From: Saprospiraceae bacterium
Lineage (GTDB): Bacteria; Bacteroidota; Bacteroidia; Chitinophagales; Saprospiraceae
DNA length: 55,658 nucleotides
Reading direction: 5' to 3'
Assembly (NCBI GenBank): GCA_025056735.1
Contig: JANWVR010000115.1
Coordinates: forward strand, 1-55,658
The notes beneath the pieces are model-generated. The model saw only the letters and a list, made by a program, of their open reading frames with translations. It made no database searches and had not been told where the DNA came from. A program made the position numbers and the translations under genes. Position 1 is the first letter of the stretch; the number at the start of each line of letters is the position of its first letter. Shown piece by piece: positions 45,497-54,163 of the stretch.

Positions 45497-46291
45497 TCAC
45501 GCCTTGGCTGTAAGGGGGGCACTCGAAGAAATAGCAACCTCTTTTAGAAAAGCAGCCAGTATTTCATTAAATTCCTCTGGGCGCTCCATCATGGGCGCAT
45601 GGCCGCATTTATCTAAAAAATATAGCCTCGAGTTAGGCATTAACTCGTGAAATTTCTCCGCCACAAAAGGTGGTGTAACCGCATCTTGCTTTCCCCATAC
45701 CAACAAGGTAGGCGCCTCGATCTTATGAATTTTATCGGATAAGTTATGCCGAACGGCAGACTTAGCGGTCATGACTACGCGCAAGCCCTTTGAGCGGTCG
45801 TTGACAATATTGAAAACCTCGTCCACCAATTCCTTTGTAGCCACTGCAGGATCGTAGAACGTATCCGCCGTCTTTTTCTTAATGTATTCGTAATCACCGC
45901 GTTTTGGAAATGCACTGCCAAAGGCGCTTTCAAAAAGACCTGAACTTCCTGTTAAGGTGATAGAAGCAATGCGCTCCGGGTGCGCCAAGGCGTACAACAG
46001 CGCAATATGTCCTCCAAGGGAATTACCCAACAGGTGCACCTTTTTAAAACCCTTGTACTCTACAAACTCCGTAACAAAGTCTACCAATCCCGTTACAGAT
46101 ACTTCCAGAATAGGCATTTCATAAATAGGAAGCATCGGAATAACCACGTTGTATTCCGTCGAGAAACGCTTGTACAAGGCTTCAAAATTACTCAGTGCCC
46201 CAAAAAGCCCATGCAGCAACAGCAAGACTTCACCATCGCCACCGGACTCAATGTACTTGAAGCGGCCTTCTTCTTTGATTGCAACCGTCAT
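45497..46291 (-). CDS. Alpha/beta-hydrolase
   Basis: A 264-residue alpha/beta-hydrolase with the catalytic triad visible: S91 in LLGNSLGGH, D203 in VWGKQDAVTPP and H231 in DKCGHAPMMERP. The oxyanion loop is LLLLHGLFGALSNF. The sequence resembles the esterase/2-hydroxy-6-oxo-dienoate-hydrolase branch, but the substrate is unclear. No signal peptide is seen from ATG 46291; a TAnnTTTG box lies upstream at 46322, so the longer start at 46324 is unlikely. It converges on thrC, stops 12 bp apart. Confidence 0.88.
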   Translation of the reverse strand: MTVAIKEEGRFKYIESGGDGEVLLLLHGLFGALSNFEALYKRFSTEYNVVIPMLPIYEMPILEVSVTGLVDFVTEFVEYKGFKKVHLLGNSLGGHIALLYALAHPERIASITLTGSSGLFESAFGSAFPKRGDYEYIKKKTADTFYDPAVATKELVDEVFNIVNDRSKGLRVVMTAKSAVRHNLSDKIHKIEAPTLLVWGKQDAVTPPFVAEKFHELMPNSRLYFLDKCGHAPMMERPEEFNEILAAFLKEVAISSSAPLTAKA

Positions 46292-46321
46292 TGTATCTAA
46301 AAAAAAGCTAAAGCTCGCCGG

Positions 46322-46329
46322 CAAAAATA
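46322..46329 (-). promoter_or_regulatory. Candidate -7 promoter box of the alpha/beta-hydrolase
   Basis: TATTTTTG on the minus strand matches TAnnTTTG, 30 bp upstream of the ATG at 46291. Confidence 0.4.
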
Positions 46330-46377
46330 GAGATTAAATCCAACTAAACCCGTGCAGGCAACGAAGGCCTTTATAGC

Positions 46378-47508
46378 CTACCCGGTCTTCATTGATAACA
46401 TAGATTTAGGGGCTGCAATTTCCATGCTCGACTTGTGCTGGCTGCTCCAAACTACAGTGTACGTTAAGAAAACAGTAATCCCAAGCAATACAACGGCCCC
46501 CATCTGGTGTAAAATGCCCAATAGAACAGGGATATTTCCCTGACAATTCAGCAGCGTAACAATGCCCAATAGCACCTGCAAAAGTAATGCGCCCGCAAAG
46601 GCTGCGCTGCTCCAACGCAGAAGACGCGTCGAGGCCTGCTTCCAAAACTTGATTACAGCATATAACCCAATGACAGTCAGCAAGTACGCTGTATTTCGAT
46701 GTAAAAATTGAATCAGCGCCGGCATGAATGGGTTGCTGTCGTAGTGCGTAAAGCTGTCCCAATTCCAGTGTGAAGCATCCAGCAAAACAGCCGGCACATA
46801 AACGCCGTGCATATCGGGCCAGGTCGGGAAAAACAATCCCGCCTTGGCGCCAGACATCATAGCCCCCAGAGCAATCTGAAAGAACGCTATACCCAAAAGA
46901 GTATAACTCATTCTTTTCCAACCGATTCTACAACTAAGATCAGGTTTTATAGGGTACGTGGAAAACACAATCCACAGCAAGTAGGAGAAGATAATCAAGG
47001 CCATGCACAGGTGTAGGGTTAGGTTGTACGCATTGACCCAGGGCCGATGGATCAGGCCGCTGGCCACCATAATCCAGCCGAAGAAGCCTTCCAAACCTGC
47101 CAACAAAACGACAACGGTGAGCTGCTGGAGCAGGCGTTTAGAGAGCATGCCTCTTGCCCAGAAAATTCCGAAAGGAATGATGAAAACAAAAAACATCAAC
47201 CTCGCCCAGAGCCGGTGAAAATACTCCCAAAAGTAGATGAACTTGAATTCCGCCATGCTCATCCCTTGATTGATCTTGGCGTATTGTGGTGTGGCTTTGT
47301 ACAGGTTGAAGGCCTCCTCCCAGGCCTGCTCGCTAAGCGGAGGTAAGGTACCGGTTACGACCTCCCAGCGCGTAATGCTCAAACCACTACCGGTGAGGCG
47401 CGTTACCCCGCCGATAACGACCTGGAGAAAAACCATAGCAACGCCGATCCATAACCACACGCGCACAACGCGCGCAACCTGTGTGTTGTCTTTTAACCTT
47501 CCTGACAT
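46378..47508 (-). CDS. Heme A synthase (Cox15/CtaA family)
   Basis: A 376-residue, eight-helix inner-membrane protein that oxidises heme O to heme A for cytochrome aa3-type oxidases. Heme-ligand histidines are seen in FWEYFHRLWARL, YNLTLHLCMALIIF, LIQFLHRNTAYLL and ILHQMGAVVLLG, and the N-terminal IGGVTRLTGSGLSITRW is the family hallmark. The length and the WPDMHGVYVP region match the Cox15-like (eukaryote/alphaproteobacterial) group. No cytochrome oxidase genes are in the window. The 570-bp gap upstream is the candidate replication origin, so transcription would begin inside or at the edge of that region. Confidence 0.93.
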   Translation of the reverse strand: MSGRLKDNTQVARVVRVWLWIGVAMVFLQVVIGGVTRLTGSGLSITRWEVVTGTLPPLSEQAWEEAFNLYKATPQYAKINQGMSMAEFKFIYFWEYFHRLWARLMFFVFIIPFGIFWARGMLSKRLLQQLTVVVLLAGLEGFFGWIMVASGLIHRPWVNAYNLTLHLCMALIIFSYLLWIVFSTYPIKPDLSCRIGWKRMSYTLLGIAFFQIALGAMMSGAKAGLFFPTWPDMHGVYVPAVLLDASHWNWDSFTHYDSNPFMPALIQFLHRNTAYLLTVIGLYAVIKFWKQASTRLLRWSSAAFAGALLLQVLLGIVTLLNCQGNIPVLLGILHQMGAVVLLGITVFLTYTVVWSSQHKSSMEIAAPKSMLSMKTG

Positions 47509-48078
47509 GTTGACTAAACGATTGTACTATGTAGAAATGCTTCGGATGATAATTCTGAAACTATAAAGGCACGGAGTTTTTTTCACGAAGATATCGGGAT
47601 ACTCCCTCGCGATACACAAACTTTGGCTTAAAGCAGTGACGCAATTTTAGGAATATGAGAAACACGTGGACCTGCCGTTTAGATGCAGCGCCTTTCCACA
47701 CGTTGACTCTTTATAGGTGATTTTTTATTTTTTTTAAATTAAAAAATCCACCTCCTTTCATCAGGGCTGTGCATTTGTGGATTACGGCATAACAGAAAAA
47801 GGCATAGGGGTTTTCACCGCCTCTTGTCATAGTTGTACACATGCGAATGGGTTAACATTAGCTTAATATACAGAGACTTTTGCAGGTATCCACATACCTG
47901 TGTAAAAACGGGCAGCGCTTCCTGTGAGTCTTTTTCTTTGCCGATGTTGTGTGGGGATTGAGAATCAAACGGCGGAAATTTTTTGGGCTGATGGGGAAAA
48001 TGCGCCCGAGCGATAGCCGATATCATCCTTGTGTGGGAAAGGCCCCAGTAGTGCCCCCTTTTTTCCACATTCTTTGGT
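47509..48078. other. Candidate chromosomal replication origin (oriC)
   Basis: A 570-bp stretch without a convincing gene. It has a run of 28 consecutive A/T bases at 47720-47747, a likely unwinding element within an imperfect inverted repeat (47716-47752). Five 9-mers differ by one base from the DnaA box TTATnCACA: 47776-47784 (-), 47833-47841 (+), 47886-47894 (+), 47899-47907 (-) and 48061-48069 (+). One of these sits in a palindrome, CAGGTAT-CCAC-ATACCTG (47883-47900). Two parS sites lie 2.5-4 kb away. This combination is that of an origin; dnaA is not adjacent, which is normal for many Bacteroidota. Confidence 0.5.
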
Positions 48079-50238
48079 TTAAATAAATAGGTTATAGACA
48101 ACCCAGGCGCCGGCATAAGCCAGCAGCGTCATGAAAGCAAACTGTAGCAGCGGCCATTTCCAGGAACCTGTCTCGCGACGCACGACGGCTAAAGTGCTGG
48201 CGCATTGCATGGCTAAGGCGTAGAATACTAACAGAGAGAGGGCTGTGGCTAAGGTGTAAACGGGCTTACCGGTGTCTATGAATTTTTCGTCCCGCATGCG
48301 TTGGCGGAGGGTGGCTTTTGTCGGGTTCTCGGCAGCATCGGTGATGTCTGCCTCAGCATCGCCCAGCTGGTACAGGACGGCCAGCGTGCCGGCAAAGACT
48401 TCGCGGGCCGCAAACGAGGTGAACAGGGCTATGCCGATTTTCCAGTCGTATCCTAAAGGACGGATGACAGGCTCGAAGGCCTTGCCTATGCGACCAGCGT
48501 AGGAGGCTTCCAACTGATAGGCGGCAATCAGGCTTTCGGTTTCTTCTGGGGAAAGCCTTCGAACTGCGGCTTCTGTGCGGGCCCTGGCTTTGGCTTCATC
48601 CATGCTGCTGCCCGGTCCAAAACTGGCAGAGGCCCACAATACAATAGAGATGATGAGAATGATGCGGCCGGCCTCGAAAACGAATGCCGAGACTTTTTCC
48701 CACACCGTCAGCCATAGATTGCGCCAGTGTGGCATTCGATAGACAGGAAGTTCTAAGGCTAAATAGGAACGCTCGCGGGTGCGCATGATTTTCTTGAGTA
48801 TGTATCCTGTGCTCAATGCGGCGAACACCCCCAGCGCGTACATACTGGCAAACGTGAGGCCTTGTAGCGAAAAAACACCCAGGACTTTTTGCGCCGGCAC
48901 GACCAACCCAATCAGAATAACATACACGGGTATGCGAGCGCTGCAGGTGATGAAAGGCGTTACTAGAATGGTAATTAGCCGTTCTTTCCAATTGCCAATT
49001 GTGCGGCTGCTCATGATGGCCGGCACTGCGCAGGCGCCTCCGCTAATAAGTGAAACAATGCTTCGGCCACCCATGCCAAACCGGCGCATAGACTGATCGA
49101 ACATAAACACCACGCGAGCCATGTAGCCAACTTCTTCCAGCAGGGTGATGAGAAAGAACAAGATGGCAATTTGGGGTACAAAAACTAAAATACCACTCAA
49201 ACCGGTCAGAATGCCGTCGGTCAGTAGTCGGGTGGCCCAGTGCTCAGGCAAGAGCGCCCGGAGCGTATTGCTCAGCCACGCAAACGACGACTCGATGAAA
49301 TCCATCGGAATGGAACTCCAGTCGTAGATGGCCTGAAAAATTAGCAACATGATGAGGCCAAAAATGACTGGCCCAAACCACCGATGCGTCAGTATGGCAT
49401 CAATACGGTCGGTTGTCGTGCTGGGAAAGCGGGGCGGATGCTGAACTGTTGCCTGTACGATGGGCGTGAAACGGTCGTAGCGTTCGAGCGTCTCGTCCAC
49501 CTGGTGTTTCAGAGAATTGAACTGCTTGTCGGAAGTAATGGCGCTTAAGGTTTGGCGCGTCTGTTCCGAAAGGTCTGGAAGCCAGGCGTGGTGATGCGCC
49601 AGCAACAGCGCGCGGTAGGGGTTATCAGCGCCGGCGTTCAGCCGAATGGCTTCCGAGATGTTTTTTTCTTGTTCGTCTAAGGGATAAAAGCCTTCAGAGG
49701 GATGGCGATGTTCCTGCAGTAACTTTTCTATTTCCAACAGGAGTTTAGAGAGGTTTTCTCCAGTCCGGCTGCTGATTAAGACCACCGGGACTCCTAATTT
49801 TTCGGCAAGCTTTGCGGTGTTCACCTTTAGGCCGATGGCCTCTGCGGCGTCGGCCATGTTGAGCGCCAGCAGAATAGGAAGGCGCAGATCGAGCAGTTGA
49901 GTAAGCAGCAGCAGGTGCTTCTCTAAGTGAGTAACATCAGCGACGTACACCACCGCGTCCGGATGATGCGGGTCGGAAGGGTTGCTAAAAACGGCAGCTA
50001 CAATTCGCTCATCTGCAGACGTAGGATAGAGACTATAAGCGCCGGGTAAATCAGTCAGTTCGACCTCCTGACCGTCGGGCAGTCGAAAGCGCCCTGTTTT
50101 TATGTCAACGGTAACACCTGGAAAATTGCCGGTCTTTTGCCTTAAGCCCGTCAACAAGTTGAACAGCGTGGATTTGCCGCTGTTCGGATTGCCTACCAAG
50201 GCGATTTTGGGCGTGCGCGTCGCCTGCATTGCCGTCAT
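48079..50238 (-). CDS. feoB: Ferrous iron transport protein B
   Basis: A 719-residue Fe(II) permease. The N-terminal G domain has G1 at GNPNSGKST (16-24), G3 DLPGAYS and G4 NMAD, followed by a helical regulatory domain. The C-terminal membrane core has two Gate motifs with the conserved cysteines (SGGACAVPAIMSSRT and TCSARIPVYVILIG) and FAAREVFAGTLAVLYQLGD. The ATG at 50238 overlaps the feoA stop in ATGA, so the genes are translationally coupled. Uptake of Fe(II) under low-oxygen or reducing conditions is the expected role. Confidence 0.96.
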   Translation of the reverse strand: MTAMQATRTPKIALVGNPNSGKSTLFNLLTGLRQKTGNFPGVTVDIKTGRFRLPDGQEVELTDLPGAYSLYPTSADERIVAAVFSNPSDPHHPDAVVYVADVTHLEKHLLLLTQLLDLRLPILLALNMADAAEAIGLKVNTAKLAEKLGVPVVLISSRTGENLSKLLLEIEKLLQEHRHPSEGFYPLDEQEKNISEAIRLNAGADNPYRALLLAHHHAWLPDLSEQTRQTLSAITSDKQFNSLKHQVDETLERYDRFTPIVQATVQHPPRFPSTTTDRIDAILTHRWFGPVIFGLIMLLIFQAIYDWSSIPMDFIESSFAWLSNTLRALLPEHWATRLLTDGILTGLSGILVFVPQIAILFFLITLLEEVGYMARVVFMFDQSMRRFGMGGRSIVSLISGGACAVPAIMSSRTIGNWKERLITILVTPFITCSARIPVYVILIGLVVPAQKVLGVFSLQGLTFASMYALGVFAALSTGYILKKIMRTRERSYLALELPVYRMPHWRNLWLTVWEKVSAFVFEAGRIILIISIVLWASASFGPGSSMDEAKARARTEAAVRRLSPEETESLIAAYQLEASYAGRIGKAFEPVIRPLGYDWKIGIALFTSFAAREVFAGTLAVLYQLGDAEADITDAAENPTKATLRQRMRDEKFIDTGKPVYTLATALSLLVFYALAMQCASTLAVVRRETGSWKWPLLQFAFMTLLAYAGAWVVYNLFI

Positions 50239-50468
50239 GCGTCCACCAATATGCTTTGGGCTTCCTCTTTGCGCAACGCCAAACGGACGCCGTCCGCCTT
50301 AATATAATAGGTGTGGCCAAACGGAGCGCGCCGGATCATTTCTATCAATGTGCCTGGCAGCAGCCCCATGGCCGTCAAGCGACTGGCTAAAAAAGGGTCT
50401 TCTATCCGCAGCGCTCGTGCACATTCGCGCGCTTTCAGGCTTTCTACCGTCCGATACCTCCTGAGCAT
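50235..50468 (-). CDS. feoA: Ferrous iron transport protein A
   Basis: A 77-residue SH3-like protein. The family pattern RLTAMGLLPGTLIEMIRRAPFGHTY is clear. FeoA is a small cytosolic partner needed for FeoB-mediated Fe(II) uptake. It overlaps feoB by 4 bp and is the first gene of the pair, with a TAnnTTTG box 33 bp upstream at 50502-50509. No Fur-type operator was recognised. Confidence 0.94.
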   Translation of the reverse strand: MLRRYRTVESLKARECARALRIEDPFLASRLTAMGLLPGTLIEMIRRAPFGHTYYIKADGVRLALRKEEAQSILVDA

Positions 50469-50501
50469 AAAATGGGCGATTTAGACAAAATCCAAACAGC
50501 G

Positions 50502-50509
50502 CAAAGGTA
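50502..50509 (-). promoter_or_regulatory. Candidate -7 promoter box of feoAB
   Basis: TACCTTTG on the minus strand, an exact TAnnTTTG match, 33 bp upstream of the feoA ATG. Confidence 0.5.
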
Positions 50510-50651
50510 GGTGTTGTTTCGTGTATGTTAATTTCTAAGCCGTTAATCCTGACCAACGGCTGACACACGCCCTCCTTTTCATCAAGGGCGAAATAAAGGC
50601 GCCGGCCAGTGTGGCTTTTATTTCTTTGGTCAATGGGACGGTTGACAGTTG

Positions 50652-51716
50652 TCAGGCTTTTTCCAGGGAAATGTCGCTCAAGAGAGGCATCTCGGCAGTA
50701 GAGCGGAAGTGGGCGTTGGGAAACCGCTTTCCATAAAAAGAATGGTAATGCGCCTGCCTTTGTTGCTCTGAAGCGGGCAACTGGCTAAACTCACGGCAGA
50801 CATTTGAGCAACAGCCCTGGTACTTTTCCCGACAGGCGGCGCACTGGATAAAGAGCAGGTGGCAGTAGTTGTTGGCGCAATTCGTATGCGTATCGCAGGG
50901 CGCACCGCACTGGTGGCAGTGGGCGATGACTTCGGAACTGATGCGTTCGCCAAGGCGTTCGTCGAAGACGAAGTTTTTGCCCACAAACTTGTTGGGCAGG
51001 TTCCTGGCCCTAACCTGCCGGGCGTATTCAATGATGCCGCCTTCGAGTTGGAAGACGTTTTTGAACCCGCAGTGCTTCAGGTAAGCGCTGGCTTTTTCGC
51101 ACCGGATGCCGCCGGTGCAATACATGACGATGTTGCGGTCTTTCTTATCGGCCAGCAGTTCGGCCACATAAGGCAGTTCCTCTCGGAACGTATCCACGGG
51201 CGGCAAAATGGCGCCCTGGAAATGGCCGACCTCGCTTTCGTAGTGGTTGCGCATGTCCACCAGAATGGTTTCCGGGTCGTCGGTCAGCGCGTTGAAGGCC
51301 TCGGCGTCTAAGTGGATGCCGCAGTTCGAGGGGTCAAACGTAGGGTCGTCTATACCGTCGGCCACAATTTTGGGGCGAACTTTGATGGTGAGAGCAAAGA
51401 AAGATTTTCCGTTGTCCTCAATGGCGATATTGAGGCGCAGGTTTTGCAAAAAAGAAATGCTGTCTAAAGCGGCTTTGAAATCCGCCATTCGGCGCGTGGG
51501 TACGGATATTTGGGCGTTGATGCCTTCTTGCGCCACATAGATGCGGCCCAGTACACCGATTTCGCTAAAGAGCCCATAGAGGTGGTCGCGGAAAAACACA
51601 GGATTAGGGATGTGTGTGTAGCGGTAGAAAGAAATGGTCGTGCGCGTTTCGGCGCTGCACTCCAACCTTTTGCGCAGTTCTCGGCGATTGATGCGATTAT
51701 AGAGAAACGTGGTCAT
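50652..51716 (-). CDS. trhO: tRNA uridine(34) hydroxylase (TrhO/YceA), rhodanese-like
   Basis: A 354-residue enzyme that hydroxylates U34 of certain tRNAs in an oxygen-dependent way as the first step to (m)cmo5U. An N-terminal ferredoxin-like domain (residues 1-130) precedes a rhodanese domain with active-site C200 in [12 protein letters not shown], then a cysteine-rich tail ([29 protein letters not shown]), probably zinc-binding. The plan is that of TrhO, not of a simple thiosulfate sulfurtransferase. A TAnnTTTG box (51733-51740) overlaps the end of the gene upstream. Confidence 0.92.
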   Translation of the reverse strand: MTTFLYNRINRRELRKRLECSAETRTTISFYRYTHIPNPVFFRDHLYGLFSEIGVLGRIYVAQEGINAQISVPTRRMADFKAALDSISFLQNLRLNIAIEDNGKSFFALTIKVRPKIVADGIDDPTFDPSNCGIHLDAEAFNALTDDPETILVDMRNHYESEVGHFQGAILPPVDTFREELPYVAELLADKKDRNIVMYCTGGIRCEKASAYLKHCGFKNVFQLEGGIIEYARQVRARNLPNKFVGKNFVFDERLGERISSEVIAHCHQCGAPCDTHTNCANNYCHLLFIQCAACREKYQGCCSNVCREFSQLPASEQQRQAHYHSFYGKRFPNAHFRSTAEMPLLSDISLEKA

Positions 51717-51732
51717 GGGCGCTGGATAAGTT

Positions 51733-51740
51733 CAAATTTA
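51733..51740 (-). promoter_or_regulatory. Possible -7 promoter box of trhO
   Basis: TAAATTTG on the minus strand matches TAnnTTTG; it covers the stop codon region of the aminotransferase gene (stop at 51738) and lies 16 bp before the trhO ATG. Confidence 0.3.
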
Positions 51741-52880
51741 CACTTTGGCTAAGCGTTCGCCCGCTTGCTCGAGCAAGTCGTCTGTTTTGGCAAAGCAAAA
51801 GCGGATGATTTTATCGTCCTGTTTGTGCGAGAAAAAGGAAGATACCGGGATGGCTGCCACTCCGTATTCTATCGTCAAACGCTTACAGAAGTCCAGATCC
51901 GGCTCGTCGCTGATGGCCGAATAGTCGTACAGTTGGAAATACGTGCCACTGCAGTGGATGGGCTTGAAGCGCGTGTTGGCCATAGCCTTCTGGAAGGCGT
52001 CCCGTTTTTGCTGGTAAAATTCCGACAGCCCTGCGTACTCCGAAGGGTCGGCCATAAAATCAGCGAAGGCAGCCTGGATAGGATGGTTGGCTGAAAACAC
52101 ATTGAATTGATGCACTTTTCGGAATTCGCGCGTCAGTTCGGGCGGGGCAATGCAATAGCCTGTTTTCCAGCCGGTGTTGTGGTAGGTTTTCCCGAATGAA
52201 TAGATGCACAGGCTTCGCTCGTAGAGGTCGGGATAGCGCAATGCCGAGGCGTGCTGTTCGCCGTCAAAGATGATATGTTCATAGACCTCGTCGCTCATCA
52301 CCAGAATGTCGGTGTTTTTGAGCATACGGCTTAGGGCCAGCATGTCCTCTTCGCGCAACAGTGTGCCGGTAGGGTTGTTGGGTGTGTTGATGCAGATCAT
52401 GCGTGTGCGCTGGGTAATGCGGCGCTTGAGGGCCTCCCAGTCTATTTGATAGTTGGGCGCGCTCAAGGCAAAAGGGATAGCGACGCCGCCCACGGTTTCC
52501 ACCGAAGGGCGATACGAGTCGTAGCACGGTTCAATCAAGATGACTTCGTCGCCTGGGTTGACAAAAGCCGCAATTGCGCAAAAGATGGCCTGCGTACCAC
52601 CAGCCGTGATAGTGATTTCTGTGTCTGGGTGAAGAGCGCGGCCGTAGAGGCGCTCCATTTTTTCGGCGATGCGTTCGCGCAGCAGCGGCAGCCCGGGCAT
52701 GGGCGAATACTGATTGGCGCCGCGCTGCATGTGTTCAAACACTAATCGTTGCAGCCGCTCCGACGGATTGAAGTTCGGAAAACCCTGCGACAGGTTGATG
52801 GCGCCGTGCTCATGAGCCAGGGCCGACATTACGGTGAAAATGGTCGTGCCTACGTGCGGTAGTTTAGAGGTAACGTGCAT
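51738..52880 (-). CDS. Class I/II aminotransferase, methionine-aminotransferase-like
   Basis: A 380-residue PLP fold-type I aminotransferase. The Schiff-base lysine is K231 in IYSFGKTYHNTGWKTGY; INTPNNPTGTLL and SDEVYEHIIF are standard motifs, and GAINLSQGFPNFNPSERL is typical of the methionine/kynurenine (YbdL-KAT-like) branch. Cytosolic; probably transaminates Met, Phe or similar amino acids. The ATG at 52880 (MHVTSKLPHVG) is preferred over 52925. It lies immediately upstream of trhO on the same strand, with 21 bp between, and may form an operon with it. Confidence 0.9.
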   Translation of the reverse strand: MHVTSKLPHVGTTIFTVMSALAHEHGAINLSQGFPNFNPSERLQRLVFEHMQRGANQYSPMPGLPLLRERIAEKMERLYGRALHPDTEITITAGGTQAIFCAIAAFVNPGDEVILIEPCYDSYRPSVETVGGVAIPFALSAPNYQIDWEALKRRITQRTRMICINTPNNPTGTLLREEDMLALSRMLKNTDILVMSDEVYEHIIFDGEQHASALRYPDLYERSLCIYSFGKTYHNTGWKTGYCIAPPELTREFRKVHQFNVFSANHPIQAAFADFMADPSEYAGLSEFYQQKRDAFQKAMANTRFKPIHCSGTYFQLYDYSAISDEPDLDFCKRLTIEYGVAAIPVSSFFSHKQDDKIIRFCFAKTDDLLEQAGERLAKV

Positions 52881-53023
52881 GGGTATTTTTTCAAAAAACC
52901 GCCGTCGAGCGGTCAGAGATAGCATGGAAAAACTTCAAGCGCAGGCGATGGCGCTCAGCGTCAGCGTTGCGGCGCGTGGATTAGGCGAAAAGTCCGAATT
53001 TTGAGCCGAAAAACAAGTCTTGC

Positions 53024-53317
53024 ATGTGCACGCAAACGCATTGGGCTGCAAAAATAACGCGCTGGGTCGGGCGGGCAAAGGGCCTTGCCGCGGCAAGCCT
53101 GTTCGCCGCGGCGTGCACTCAGGCGGATGCTCCTTTAGATCCTAAAGTGCGCTACCGCATAGATTCCATCTCTACTGCTCAAATACAGCAGGCTCGCATT
53201 GAAATGGATAGCCTCTGCGCGCAAGAACGCCTCCGAAAATTGCCTGCACTTATGGACTCCATCCGCCGCCAACGCCTGCGCCAAATCGAACGACAACTCC
53301 AGACGCTACCGCAGTAA
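53024..53317 (+). CDS. Small predicted lipoprotein
   Basis: A 97-residue protein with an N-terminal hydrophobic stretch ending LAAASLFAAAC, a plausible lipobox. The mature part is a charged, helical, Gln/Arg-rich region (SISTAQIQQARIEMDSL, RRQRLRQIERQLQ). Family not recognised. It is 43 bp upstream of the Mpo1-like gene on the same strand. It may be a real small lipoprotein, but its short length leaves some doubt. Confidence 0.55.
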   Translation: MCTQTHWAAKITRWVGRAKGLAAASLFAAACTQADAPLDPKVRYRIDSISTAQIQQARIEMDSLCAQERLRKLPALMDSIRRQRLRQIERQLQTLPQ

Positions 53318-53360
53318 AATCGTTTTTTCTCTTATACTGCTCACTAAACTGCTCTGTGTT

Positions 53361-53825
53361 ATGAAAAGTATTGGCCAATGGTTGTCGGAGTACGGCGAAA
53401 GCCATCAGAACCCGACCAACAAACTCGTGCACTGGATCTGCGTGCCTACCATCTTCTTCAGCATCGTTGGGCTGTTCTACGGCGTCAAGTTGGGTGCGGA
53501 GATCATGCCCGGCTTGCAACTCAACTTAGCCATGGTGTTGCTGGCGCTGACGGTGCTTTACTACGCTCGTCTGTCGCCCGCGCTTTCTGTGGGCATGCTT
53601 CTTTTTTCCATTCTATGCCTGTGGTTGGCGCAGCTCATTGAGTCCAGCGGACTCGTCCTCTGGCAGGTGTGCGTAGCCCTTTTTGTCGTAGCCTGGATAG
53701 GTCAGTTCTGGGGCCACAAAATCGAAGGCAAAAAGCCGTCCTTCTTCAAAGACGTGCAATTCCTGCTCATCGGGCCGGCCTGGCTGATGAGTTTCATTTA
53801 TCAGCGTCTGGGGCTGCGCTATTAA
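53361..53825 (+). CDS. Mpo1-like (DUF962/YGL010w) membrane protein
   Basis: A 154-residue protein with four predicted membrane helices. The N-terminal WLSEYGESHQNPTNKLVHWICVP is the hallmark of the Mpo1/DUF962 family: the two His residues (in SHQNP and LVHW) are proposed metal ligands, and the yeast member is a dioxygenase in fatty-acid alpha-oxidation of phytosphingosine. The C-terminal QFWGHKIEGKKPSFFKDVQFLLIGP is also conserved. The bacterial role is unknown. The ATG at 53361 was chosen because it starts directly before the conserved motif; a longer frame from 53199 overlaps the lipoprotein gene. Confidence 0.9.
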   Translation: MKSIGQWLSEYGESHQNPTNKLVHWICVPTIFFSIVGLFYGVKLGAEIMPGLQLNLAMVLLALTVLYYARLSPALSVGMLLFSILCLWLAQLIESSGLVLWQVCVALFVVAWIGQFWGHKIEGKKPSFFKDVQFLLIGPAWLMSFIYQRLGLRY

Positions 53826-53855
53826 AGGCGCTCATGGGAGAAGAGGTGTCGTCTT

Positions 53856-53949
53856 TGGCTCGTGTTCCCGTTTGGCTGAAGACCAAGGTCTGAATAAATC
53901 TTACCGTTATCCGCTTCAGGTTGTGCATCCACCAAACATGGCCACGTAA
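53856..53949 (-). mobile_element. IS1595-type end with transposase stub
   Basis: This 94-bp stretch is nearly identical to 55047-55140. Its outer end reads TGGCTCGTGTTCC, the terminal repeat, and on the minus strand 53916-53950 encodes the last codons of the transposase (YVAMFGGCTT then stop). It is an orphan end: the rest of the element is missing. Confidence 0.8.
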
Positions 53950-53954
53950 GATGG

Positions 53955-54124
53955 TGGCTCATGTTCCCGGGTGACTGGTTATCCGTGCAAAAAACCTGAA
54001 AATCAAGAGCTGGTTTTCATAGCTCAGCCGATAAGGAAGATGAGCCATAGGAGAATCTACTATAGGTAACCGTCATCTTTTGAAAGGCAAAATTACATGG
54101 TTAGCAGAAAAGGAAGATGAGCCA
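53955..54124. mobile_element. Cluster of IS1595-like terminal repeats, possible MITE
   Basis: TGGCTCATGTTCC at 53955-53967 faces GGAAGATGAGCCA at 54035-54047, giving a 93-bp unit with inverted ends that agree at 12 of 13 positions. A second AAGGAAGATGAGCCA lies at 54110-54124. No matching 8-bp target duplications were found. This fills most of the 53826-54163 gap, and no gene was seen in it. Confidence 0.55.
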
Positions 54125-54163
54125 AATCTTTTACGAGCCATTGTCTTTGAGAACTATTGTTAT

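Noticed and set aside
47661-47671. AACACGTGGA in the candidate origin as a parS site
   Set aside because: Only the central hexamer fits; neither arm matches.
47692-47700. CTTTCCACA as a sixth DnaA box
   Set aside because: Two mismatches from the consensus; kept out of the count.
47814-48116. 100-codon minus-strand frame in the cox15-feoB gap
   Set aside because: It overlaps the feoB 3' end, has no family resemblance, and lies across the DnaA-box cluster.
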